Shown: one piece after another, positions 1 through 5,681 of the stretch | Layout of the letters: each line of letters begins with the position of its first letter | Position numbering within the stretch: position 1 is the first letter of the stretch | NCBI GenBank assembly: GCA_003477185.1 | Contig: DMTJ01000406.1 | Coordinates: 1 to 5,681, forward strand | Length of the DNA stretch: 5,681 bases | Source: Lentisphaeria bacterium | Lineage (GTDB): Bacteria > Verrucomicrobiota > Lentisphaeria > JABSQK01 > UBA12247 | Reading direction: 5' to 3' | The notes under the pieces: generated by a model | The model's database searches: none | What the model was told of the DNA's origin: nothing | Seen by the model: the letters and a program-made list of their open reading frames with translations, nothing else | Translations under genes and position numbers: made by a program

Positions 1-1
1 C

Positions 2-730
2 CTAGTCGCTGTGGTTTTTGTGCTGATTATCGCTGTGACAGGCAAGCTTGTCGGCGGCTGGGTTGGAGCGCGCATCGCCGGGATGGGGCAGCGCGAGAGC
101 GCAGCGGTCGGCGCCGGCATGACGGCTCGTGGGGCCATGGAGATTATTCTGGCGGAGCTCGCGGCGGAGGCGGGCAGCATCGGCGATGATCTGTTCGTGG
201 CGATCGTCATCATGTCGCTCATTACCAGCATCATCGCGGGGCCGGCGATTGAAGGCATTCTTAGGCGCAGTGGCAAGGTGTCTTGCCTATCCTACCTCAC
301 AAGCGACACCATTCGGCTCAAAATGGCGGCCACGAACATAGAGGAGGCGATCCGTGAGTTGGCGGAAGCAGCCGGTGTGTCGGAGGCGGCGCTTGCCGAA
401 GCACTCAATCGGGAGGATGAGATGCCTACGGGCATGCCGGGCGGCTGGGCGCTACCGCACTGGCGACACGCAGATATCAAAACGCCAATACTGGCGATTG
501 GCACCTGTCCGAACAGTATCGACTTTATGGCGACAGACGGTACGGAGGCGTCAGTCATCGTATTTCTGGCAACGCCAGCGGAGGCCGGTGATACACAGCT
601 GAAGATTCTTGCTGCCCTAGCCCGGGCCTTCAGCCAGAATCGAACCCGTACCGACCTCCTGACTGCGAACTCGGCAACCGAGGTGAAGGCGGCCCTGCGG
701 GTTGCGGAATCCGCAAACCAGCACAGCTGA
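2..730 (+). CDS. Cation/proton antiporter (CPA2-type) with C-terminal PTS EIIA-like domain, 3' part
   Basis: This is the C-terminal end of a membrane antiporter. The frame is open to the left edge, so the true start is upstream and the GTG at 11 is not a start. Counting from that GTG, residues 1-85 hold hydrophobic segments of the Na+/H+ exchanger fold. They include the GMTARGAMEIILAE stretch (37-50), which resembles the conserved segment near the C-terminal end of CPA2 exchangers and carries an Arg at the usual basic position. From about residue 93 to 232 follows a soluble domain resembling PTS EIIA of the fructose/Ntr type. Its GGWALPHWRH motif places the candidate phosphorylated His at residue 150 (codon 458-460). 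By family knowledge, the membrane part would exchange Na+ or K+ for H+ across the inner membrane, and the EIIA domain would regulate it in the cytoplasm, where many relatives use an RCK/TrkA domain instead. Ion specificity cannot be read here. It converges on the outer-membrane gene with a 63-base gap. Confidence 0.85.
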   Translation, partial: LVAVVFVLIIAVTGKLVGGWVGARIAGMGQRESAAVGAGMTARGAMEIILAELAAEAGSIGDDLFVAIVIMSLITSIIAGPAIEGILRRSGKVSCLSYLTSDTIRLKMAATNIEEAIRELAEAAGVSEAALAEALNREDEMPTGMPGGWALPHWRHADIKTPILAIGTCPNSIDFMATDGTEASVIVFLATPAEAGDTQLKILAALARAFSQNRTRTDLLTANSATEVKAALRVAESANQHS

Positions 731-793
731 TCGAAGCAGCAAAAACCCAAGATCGCTCGCTCCTCAACAACTGTGCCGGCTGAAGTTTTGCTC

Positions 794-2191
794 TCAGTGG
801 TCGGGGTGATCACCGAACGTCACCTCGAAGCCCAGCCAGATGCCATGAGCACGACCGTCGGGGAGAAAGTCGGCGTCGTCCAGGTTGTACTGCAGACGCA
901 GACGCGTGCGCTGCGTAGGGCGATAGGTGAGTAGTGGAGAGATGCGGCTCCGGTCTCCACGTGCCGGATCTAGATTACGATCGAAGAGCTGGCCTCCCTC
1001 GGCGCTGTCTACAGTTCCGCTGGCGTAGTCGTAGCGCACACCCAGGCCCCAGGCATCGGTCATGTTGTAGAGAAACTGAGTGTAAATGCCCCAATCCTCG
1101 AGTGTCTCCGCAGGCAGGTCGATGTTGATGTCATCCGACGGATCAGGGGTGCCGAGGTCGTCGAAGAGGGCGACCGCGTTGGTGTGATACTCACGCTTCA
1201 TGATCTCGGTCTGCCAACTCCATCGGCCATTGTCGGCGGCAACGCGATAGTCGAGACCGTAAATCCAAGTGGCGGTGTCGGACGCATGTCCGTTGCGCCC
1301 CCACATGGTCGAGATGCCGAGTTTACCGACCGGCAGTTGGCTGCCCCAGCGGAGTGTGTACATAAGATCATCCATGCTGCCCACTTCGCTGTCGTGAAAC
1401 GAGCGGCCGCCGATTCCCTCTTCGCCAAAGCCTGCTGGAAACTCTTCTTTCTCCTCTTCCTCGCCATGAGCGTGGCCGCCAGGTTCGCCGCGAAAGCTTA
1501 GTGCCTGATCATCGGAATTCTGCGCGGTGAGCGAGAATCCGTGCCAGCCCAGACGCAGCCCCGAACCGCGGGTTCCTTCGCCGCCAAACAGCCGGCTGTT
1601 GACCACGGGTTGGTCCAGAAAGTCCCAGGTTTCCAGATGCCCTGGGTTGATCCGGCCAAACTCAGTGAAGAAGTAGCCAAGCTTGAGGTCAAGATCGCCA
1701 ACCTCGGTGGTGACGAACGCTTCTTCGAGCTCTACGCCATCCTCGCGGAAGATGACATAGCTCTGGGCCTCGAAGGGGCCAACTTTCCCATTTACGGCGA
1801 GTTCAAACTGTTGCAGGTTGAAGCCGCGCTTACGTGGATCGTGCGCGCCAGCCTGGAGTTTTTCCATAACGCTTTGCGCTTCATCACCGCCACCGACAGC
1901 GACGTTAAGCACTCCAGACACGGTGACCTGTTCCTCACCGTGGCCGGCATGGTAGTCATGATTCTCTTCTGCTACACCGTGGGCGGCATGCTCGCAATGA
2001 GCATGATCCTCTTGCTCTTCTTCTTGATAATGCGCGAGCTGCTCTGTCAGGGAGTTGATCTTCCCGTCTTTGGCAGTGACTTGTTGTTGGAGTTGGCGAA
2101 CAGCGGCCTCGAGGGCAGCCAGGCGATCTTCGACGGGTGCGGAGTTCGCAAAAATTGAGAGTGTCGCGAATGCAACAAATAGAATACGCAT
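794..2191 (-). CDS. Predicted outer-membrane beta-barrel (porin-like) protein with coiled-coil and His/Glu-rich N-terminal region
   Basis: This is a 465-residue exported protein. Residues 1-18 form a short signal peptide (MRILFVAFATLSIFANSA). Residues 19-57 are a heptad-like coiled coil (RLAALEAAVRQLQQQV), as in trimeric or peptidoglycan-contacting porins. Residues 58-87 are a His/Glu-rich segment with eight His and one Cys, a likely metal-binding stretch. From residue 88 on, alternating amphipathic strands describe a beta-barrel of OprO/P-like style. The conserved-looking block FFTEFGRINPGHLETWDF (174-191) followed by DQPVVNSRLFGGEG (193-206) resembles uncharacterised porin-like proteins that I associate with zinc loci; that link is recalled knowledge, not seen here. 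A second His/Glu loop (GGHAHGEEEEKEE, 238-250) probably faces outward. The last strand ends in Phe459, with an extra GDHPDH tail. The ATG at 2191 is supported by an AAAGGA ribosome site and the signal peptide. The gene lies 69 bases downstream of the His-rich gene on the same strand, probably co-transcribed. The likely role is passage of a metal ion or metal complex across the outer membrane. Generic porin is the alternative. Confidence 0.8.
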   Translation of the reverse strand: MRILFVAFATLSIFANSAPVEDRLAALEAAVRQLQQQVTAKDGKINSLTEQLAHYQEEEQEDHAHCEHAAHGVAEENHDYHAGHGEEQVTVSGVLNVAVGGGDEAQSVMEKLQAGAHDPRKRGFNLQQFELAVNGKVGPFEAQSYVIFREDGVELEEAFVTTEVGDLDLKLGYFFTEFGRINPGHLETWDFLDQPVVNSRLFGGEGTRGSGLRLGWHGFSLTAQNSDDQALSFRGEPGGHAHGEEEEKEEFPAGFGEEGIGGRSFHDSEVGSMDDLMYTLRWGSQLPVGKLGISTMWGRNGHASDTATWIYGLDYRVAADNGRWSWQTEIMKREYHTNAVALFDDLGTPDPSDDINIDLPAETLEDWGIYTQFLYNMTDAWGLGVRYDYASGTVDSAEGGQLFDRNLDPARGDRSRISPLLTYRPTQRTRLRLQYNLDDADFLPDGRAHGIWLGFEVTFGDHPDH

Positions 2192-2197
2192 GGGAAA

Positions 2198-2203
2198 TCC
2201 TTT
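2198..2203 (-). promoter_or_regulatory. Ribosome binding site of the porin-like gene
   Basis: On the minus strand the sequence AAAGGA lies six bases before the ATG at 2191-2189. It is a good Shine-Dalgarno match and fixes the start of the barrel protein. It contrasts with the upstream His-rich gene, which shows none. Confidence 0.65.
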
Positions 2204-2222
2204 CTAAATAGGGACAGGATCG

Positions 2223-2260
2223 CTCGCTGGCGATGCGTCACGTGTAGGATCGCCAGCGAG
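2223..2260 (-). other. Intercistronic hairpin: 12-bp perfect inverted repeat
   Basis: CTCGCTGGCGAT (2223-2234) and ATCGCCAGCGAG (2249-2260) are exact reverse complements around a 14-base loop. In the minus-strand transcript the stem begins at the base directly after the TGA stop of the His-rich gene and ends about 31 bases before the porin start. No T-run follows the stem, so it is not a standard intrinsic terminator. It could stabilise the upstream mRNA end, mark a processing site, or tune read-through into the porin gene. The structure is seen in the sequence; the role is inferred. Confidence 0.7.
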
Positions 2261-2692
2261 TCAGGTCATTGGGGAAGAGAACGGGGAGACGAGTCGCTTG
2301 GGCGGCCCCCGTGCGCAGGGAATGATGACCATGCTGCTGCGACCCTGCAGGCGATAGGCGCTGTGGTCGCGGCTTGTTGCGAACTCCGCAAGCTCCGCTG
2401 GGGGGACGGCGGTAGCGAGCAGGATGCTTTGGCAGAGCGTGCAACTCGCGGAGTCATGGCCGTGGCAATCACTGGGAAGAGTAAGACCGTCATCCGCTTC
2501 TCGGGCGTGGACATGGTCATGACAATCACTCGGAAGAGAAAGCCCCTCAGTAACTTCGTGGGCGTGCTCATGCCCGTGGTGAGCGTGACTGTGGACACCG
2601 GGATGATGCAGACAGTCGTGTAGAGCAGGCAGTAGCGTGCTGGCGGAGAAGAGTCCGAGGGCACAGAAAAATGATAGAAGACGTGCTGACAT
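2261..2692 (-). CDS. Small exported His/Cys-rich protein, DUF2946-like, putative metal-binding
   Basis: This 143-residue protein begins with a signal peptide or single membrane anchor (residues 1-23, SFFCALGLFSASTLLPAL). Residues 25-79 contain 15 His and, with residues 84-87, Cys at 27, 57, 76, 84 and 87. The His are in runs such as HSHAHHGHEHAH (34-45), and the segment ends in a CTLC motif (84-87). Residues 43-80 are an imperfect duplication of a 19-residue unit with core LPSDCHxH. The C-terminal part holds CARGPP (126-131), which with the CxxC recalls the DUF2946 layout of a signal peptide, a Cys pair and a final R-x-PP. Length also fits that family. The role is unknown; a periplasmic metal sponge or chaperone feeding the barrel protein downstream is a reasonable inference. 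The start is set by an in-frame TAG at 2702-2704; ATG at 2692 is the only ATG early in the frame. No clear ribosome site precedes it. A Fur/Zur-type palindrome abuts the start, suggesting metal-dependent repression. Confidence 0.75.
   Translation of the reverse strand: MSARLLSFFCALGLFSASTLLPALHDCLHHPGVHSHAHHGHEHAHEVTEGLSLPSDCHDHVHAREADDGLTLPSDCHGHDSASCTLCQSILLATAVPPAELAEFATSRDHSAYRLQGRSSMVIIPCARGPPKRLVSPFSSPMT
2453..2566 (-). repeat. Two tandem 57-bp units inside the His-rich gene
   Basis: Bases 2510-2566 and 2453-2509 align without gaps at 43 of 57 positions by hand count. They encode residues 43-61 and 62-80 of the His-rich protein, each with the core GLxLPSDCHxH. The unit is an exact number of codons, so the duplication adds a second Cys-His cluster without breaking the frame. 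Confidence 0.8.
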
Positions 2693-2712
2693 AATGATAA
2701 TCTATTCTCATT
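2693..2712 (-). promoter_or_regulatory. Fur/Zur-family operator-like inverted repeat
   Basis: On the minus strand AATGAGAAT-AG-ATTATCATT forms a 9-2-9 inverted repeat with one mismatched pair. The half-sites match those of Fur-family boxes of the type AATGAtAAT-n-ATTaTCATT, but the spacer is two bases instead of the usual one. It ends one base before the ATG of the His-rich gene, so a bound repressor would block transcription start. Because the controlled genes are His-rich envelope proteins, Zur (zinc) is the favoured regulator. Fur (iron) cannot be excluded. Confidence 0.6.
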
Positions 2713-2726
2713 AGTGTCGCGCGCAA
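2699..2726 (-). promoter_or_regulatory. Possible promoter of the His-rich/porin unit, overlapping the operator
   Basis: On the minus strand TTGCGC (2726-2721) and TAGATT (2704-2699) are separated by 16 bases, a weak match to -35 and -10 elements. The -10 falls inside the Fur/Zur-type palindrome. Transcription would then start near the ATG at 2692, giving a very short or absent leader, which would agree with the lack of a Shine-Dalgarno sequence. The match is too weak to be certain. Confidence 0.3.
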
Positions 2727-2750
2727 GGTGCCTAGCGCCAACTATGGCTC

Positions 2751-2782
2751 GGGTGCTTCGCGACCCTTCGCCACCAGGGCGA
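2751..2782. other. Two small adjacent hairpins
   Basis: Bases 2751-2766 (gggtgcttcgcgaccc) can fold with GGGT/ACCC ends and an inner GC pair set. Bases 2768-2782 (tcgccaccagggcga) fold as a 5-bp stem with a 5-base loop. Neither is followed by a T-run on either strand, so neither is called a terminator. They lie just upstream of the proposed promoter of the His-rich gene. Confidence 0.3.
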
Positions 2783-2795
2783 TCAGCTCACGCAC

Positions 2796-3212
2796 TTATG
2801 GCGCCGGTGCAAGCAAAAAAGAAGTAAATAGTTCTATGTTCTCGCCCAGCACTCATGAGGTATCGCGAACCGACTTGCCGGCACCGCCTGGCAGTTCTTA
2901 AAGCGAGAAAGCTATGTGCACGGTCCACTTTGGTGCTGGAAGCCCGACCGCTCTCATATCGCTGAAATGCCAAACCTTGTAGTGATATCGATCAACAAAT
3001 TCCTTAAATGCCTTAGGTTTGTTATTTCATGTACCGCCGCCTTGGGGGAGTCCGATTCACTTCCCGTATGTGCGCGCTTTGTCCGTATTAATCCCAGCAG
3101 CCAGATTGGCCGCGACACCGTCAGCATTTTCCGCCCCAGTGCACGCCTGCAGGGGCAAACGCGCGGCCCAGATTTCTTTCCCTGAACACGCACACCTCTC
3201 GGCTTCCCCCAT
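2796..3212 (-). pseudogene. Possible decayed reading frame or dispersed repeat
   Basis: One minus-strand frame starting at ATG 3212 reads 51 codons to TGA (3057-3059). It continues in the same frame through TGA (3027-3029), 42 codons to TAA (2898-2900), 14 codons to TGA (2853-2855), and 18 codons to TAA (2796-2798). The 51-codon part contains ENADGVAANLAAGINTDKA and the 42-codon part contains KAFKEFVDRYHYKVWHF. Both have a protein-like mix of charged, aromatic and aliphatic residues. No family is recognised and no ribosome site precedes the ATG. It could be a degraded gene, a non-coding repeat that happens to be open, or chance. Confidence 0.2.
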
Positions 3213-3286
3213 AAAACGGAGACGCCAATGTGCTAGCTAGGAACCGACTTCCAAGGTCCCTGCGAAGGTAACCCAAGGCAGCAAAC

Positions 3287-5681
3287 CTACCAACTGAGAG
3301 TAGCAGGCTGCTCGACGTAAATCCAGTAGCCCTTGCCTTCTTCCAGCACGTCCACTGTTTCGTGCCGATCGCCATTCTGCGCACGGGCGACTGCCCCTGC
3401 GGGAACAGCTTGCGTGGCCCCGACCCCGACGACATTCCAGCCGGGATCCAGTGAGACTGATCCGGAGGACCGCTCACCGAGTAGAGTGACGCTGGTTGCG
3501 TTTCCTGAGTGAAAGACCAAGTATCCACTGCCCACTTCGATCGTATCAGTCTGAGCCCAGTCATCGTCGATGAGAGCCATGACTTGATTCGCGGTTGGGA
3601 AGACCAGTGATGCCGCGGGTTGCAAGGGCGTCAGCGGCACGCTGACCAAGTTCCAGCCTGGGTTGAGCAGGATGGTGGCGGACTCCACTACCGCTTCACT
3701 GCTACCGCCTTGCCGCATCGTTCCCGTAAGCATAGTGCTGGTCTCGAAAGATCGGAAGCTGGCGCCATCAGCAGAACGAATTGGTCTTGGACCATTCGGG
3801 TTGGGCTTCACCGTCGTGAGTCCTACCGCGATACTGGAAGAGCGAACGTCGACGGCACGAATGTTGAAGACGCTCGCACTGGACCAAGAGCCAATGAGAT
3901 CTGCATCCAAGTCCTCACTGAAGGTAAAGAGGTCGTCCACGATCTTCGTTTGCCACAGATTGCCGGCAGCCGGGGGCGTATTTGTTGGCGAGTCAAACGT
4001 GATCTCCAAGGAATCGCCATCACTCAGCACACCATCGTTGTTGCCATCTGAGACAAAGCTGGTGATTCTGGGGGTAGCCGTCGGGTTGGGAATGGTGGCG
4101 ATGGCGTCCTGCAGAGTCCCAAGCAGGATGCTGCCACGAACGCGGAGTGGGTAGCCGGGGCCTGTCGGTGGCGTGTAGCTGTGCAAGGGGGCACCACCGT
4201 TCACAGACACGGTATAGGTGGTCCCGTCCAACGCGACGGTAATCTCATCGCCCACAGCGTAGGTACCGATGTGTCTGGTGTAGCGTCCTGGCGGGGTGTG
4301 GTAGGTATGCAGGGTGTCACCGCGCTCGAGTGTAACGCCAAATTCCAGAGTGGTTACCTCATGGTAGGGCCCGATCACGACATTGGTCTGTGAGGTAAAC
4401 CCAATGGCCCTAATCTCATCGGTCGCGTTGGCAGTGATGGTCACGGACGCACTGCCAGCCGCAAGAATGGAGCTGCTGTGTGCACCGGCCTTCCAGAGAT
4501 CATCGCCCAGAGCGAATGTTTCGCGCGTAAGAGTGTGCCCATAGATCGTGGCATCCACCGCGTCAACCCACGCCACCCGGTTGAGTATGCCGAAGGTGCC
4601 TTCGAGCACGGGAGAGGCGCTGTCGGCTGGGCTTCCGGGATCGACTGCGTCGAGGATCGGCCGGGTTCCAGCAGGCTTGACCCGAAGCTTTCCAATCTCA
4701 ATACCTGCCGCGTTGGTGACATCTGCAATCTCAATCTGGAAGGTGTGGGCGTTGATCCAACGACCATTGTACGACGCCCCAAAATTCTGAAGGCCGCCAT
4801 TGAAGAGGTTCTCGATGGTGAACAACTCGTCTACCCCAGCCTGACCGACATAGTTGCCGCCATGCCCGCCACGATCTGTATCCGTGCCGAAGGTGATCTG
4901 AAAATAGTCGCCCGCGGAATAGGTATCGTCTTGGTGGTCAAAATCCCCGGCGATGAAGCTGGAAATTGCCGGCCGCTTGGTCCAACTGATGCGCGTGTTA
5001 TACAGCACGGCGCCTTGCGTCGCCAGATTCGCGCACGCCAAGACCGGGTACACGTCATTCGTGACGGCCCGGGGCGATGTATAGAGGCGGATACCGTTCA
5101 AGGTAATAATGCGCAGTCCACCGCTGTATTCCATACGAATGACGTCATCTGGTGACACGACTGCGAGTGGCTGGCTGACCGTGATCCCGTTGTCGACGGG
5201 TAGCAGGTGGCTTGTAGCGTTGGTGATGCGCACGCCAAACTCGTAGCCTTCGATTACGATGTTTCCATGCTGATTGATCGCGTGGAGGCTTCGAGGCTGG
5301 ACAAATCCAACCACCAGTGAATGATCAGAGTTCCCAACTGTAAACTGGACGAAACCATCACCGGCGCTGAGGCTTGAGGAAGAACAACCTAACGGGTCCC
5401 ATTCATTGGCGCTAGCGCTGCCTACCAAGCTGTTGTCTGCGTCTACGACTGCCTCACGCACGCCATCCCAAACAATCGGAACGCCGTTCTCGTCTTCCGC
5501 AAACAAGCCCTGAAGTACGGCGAAGCCGTTCGCCTGTGGACTGAAATTTGTAGGCCCTTCCTGCTTGATCGGCAGGGTTCCTGCTGCGGTGACTGTGGTG
5601 ACTCCCGACTCAAGCGTTGCATCCTCATCATCGGTCACACTAATTACGTACGTAGTAGAGTTTGTCCAACCGGCCTGGTAT
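3287..5681 (-). CDS. Large secreted modular protein, C-terminal part, with two A-B beta modules and two GWNLVS-type repeats
   Basis: The frame is open through the right edge, so the start is outside the window. The in-frame GTG at 5638 is used only as residue 1 for numbering. Residues 50-220 (A1) and 355-515 (A2) look like related all-beta, lectin- or SPRY-like domains sharing a VGFxxxxN...EFGV pattern. Each is followed by a B domain, 223-350 and 523-641, sharing P-x-I-[ST]-S-F, an Asp-rich turn, SAGD/SDGD, ITF and a closing L-x-GT. B2 holds an EF-hand-like loop (D531, N533, D535, D542), so calcium binding is plausible. The end carries two repeats: NPGWNLVSVPL with GSGYLVF (659-708) and DPGWNVVGVG with GKGYWIYV (731-775), typical of the C-termini of bacterial extracellular proteins. 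There is no membrane anchor or recognised sorting signal at the end. Likely role: surface or secreted binding or adhesion, substrate unknown. No enzyme motif is visible in this part. A1 has Cys85 and Cys202 that A2 lacks. Confidence 0.75.
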   Translation of the reverse strand, partial: YQAGWTNSTTYVISVTDDEDATLESGVTTVTAAGTLPIKQEGPTNFSPQANGFAVLQGLFAEDENGVPIVWDGVREAVVDADNSLVGSASANEWDPLGCSSSSLSAGDGFVQFTVGNSDHSLVVGFVQPRSLHAINQHGNIVIEGYEFGVRITNATSHLLPVDNGITVSQPLAVVSPDDVIRMEYSGGLRIITLNGIRLYTSPRAVTNDVYPVLACANLATQGAVLYNTRISWTKRPAISSFIAGDFDHQDDTYSAGDYFQITFGTDTDRGGHGGNYVGQAGVDELFTIENLFNGGLQNFGASYNGRWINAHTFQIEIADVTNAAGIEIGKLRVKPAGTRPILDAVDPGSPADSASPVLEGTFGILNRVAWVDAVDATIYGHTLTRETFALGDDLWKAGAHSSSILAAGSASVTITANATDEIRAIGFTSQTNVVIGPYHEVTTLEFGVTLERGDTLHTYHTPPGRYTRHIGTYAVGDEITVALDGTTYTVSVNGGAPLHSYTPPTGPGYPLRVRGSILLGTLQDAIATIPNPTATPRITSFVSDGNNDGVLSDGDSLEITFDSPTNTPPAAGNLWQTKIVDDLFTFSEDLDADLIGSWSSASVFNIRAVDVRSSSIAVGLTTVKPNPNGPRPIRSADGASFRSFETSTMLTGTMRQGGSSEAVVESATILLNPGWNLVSVPLTPLQPAASLVFPTANQVMALIDDDWAQTDTIEVGSGYLVFHSGNATSVTLLGERSSGSVSLDPGWNVVGVGATQAVPAGAVARAQNGDRHETVDVLEEGKGYWIYVEQPATLSW

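Larger units (their letters stand above)
2713..3286. other. Intergenic stretch without a convincing gene
   Basis: This stretch lies between the stop of the large secreted protein and the start region of the His-rich gene, both on the minus strand. It is a mosaic of a more AT-rich part (about 2811-3030) and GC-richer ends. Short overlapping open frames exist on both strands, but none has a good ribosome site, signal peptide or recognisable domain. Two small adjacent hairpins lie at 2751-2782, and a stop-broken minus frame runs at 2796-3212. I see no tRNA, insertion-sequence ends or clear terminator. Confidence 0.6.

Noticed and set aside
731..793. Possible bidirectional terminator between the antiporter and porin genes
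   Set aside because: There is an A-run at 741-745 but no convincing stem next to it in the correct orientation for either gene.
292..813. Minus-strand open frame of 173 codons
   Set aside because: It is antisense to the EIIA domain, which has a recognisable ALPH motif, and it overlaps the end of the porin gene.
1541..2158. Plus-strand open frame of 205 codons
   Set aside because: It lies fully antisense to the outer-membrane barrel gene, which has a signal peptide, ribosome site and coherent strand pattern; this frame has no such support.
751..2228. 11-base direct repeat gatcgctcgct on both sides of the porin gene (751-761 and 2218-2228)
   Set aside because: A few 11-base matches are expected by chance in a window of this size, and the right copy partly overlaps the hairpin arm; no sign of a mobile element.
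2788..2973. 61-codon minus frame and the 73- and 89-codon plus frames nearby
   Set aside because: They overlap each other on both strands with no ribosome sites or known motifs; at best they are passengers of a repeat or chance.
3121..3564. Minus-strand open frame of 147 codons overlapping the end of the large protein
   Set aside because: Most of it is a shifted frame of the GWNLVS repeats; the remaining part in the intergenic gap has no domain or ribosome site.
4478..5155. Plus-strand open frame of 225 codons
   Set aside because: It is antisense to the large modular protein, whose internal domain repeats prove the minus frame is the coding one.

Overview
The window looks like chromosomal DNA of a Gram-negative bacterium. 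It encodes an outer-membrane beta-barrel protein with a signal peptide, a periplasmic His-rich protein, and a large secreted multi-domain protein. The GC-rich but not extreme composition, the CPA2 antiporter joined to a PTS-IIA domain, and the modular extracellular protein ending in GWNLVS/GYW repeats would fit a marine heterotroph, possibly of the Verrucomicrobiota/PVC group. That placement is an inference from gene style; no marker gene is present.

Layout, left to right. (1) Bases 2-730, plus strand: the 3' end of a cation/proton antiporter whose last membrane segments run into a cytoplasmic EIIA-type domain with an intact candidate phospho-histidine. (2) Bases 731-793: a short convergent gap with no clear terminator hairpin. 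(3) Bases 794-2692, minus strand: a two-gene unit. The promoter-proximal gene (2261-2692) encodes a small exported His/Cys-rich protein resembling DUF2946. The second gene (794-2191) encodes a predicted outer-membrane channel with a coiled-coil and His/Glu-rich N-terminal region. A 20-bp Fur/Zur-type inverted repeat directly abuts the first start codon, and a perfect 12-bp hairpin separates the two genes. Together they look like a metal-responsive envelope module, most likely for zinc, for which iron or copper are alternatives. (4) Bases 2713-3286: an intergenic stretch of about 570 bp without a convincing gene. It contains one minus-strand frame broken by stops that may be a decayed gene or a dispersed repeat. 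(5) Bases 3287-5681, minus strand: the 3' part of a large secreted protein made of two A-B beta-domain modules followed by two GWNLVS-type repeats. Its start lies outside the window.

The two-gene unit is the most coherent system here. Both proteins carry clustered histidines, both are predicted to enter the envelope, and both would be controlled by one metal-repressor-like site. The antiporter and the large secreted protein show no visible functional link to it.
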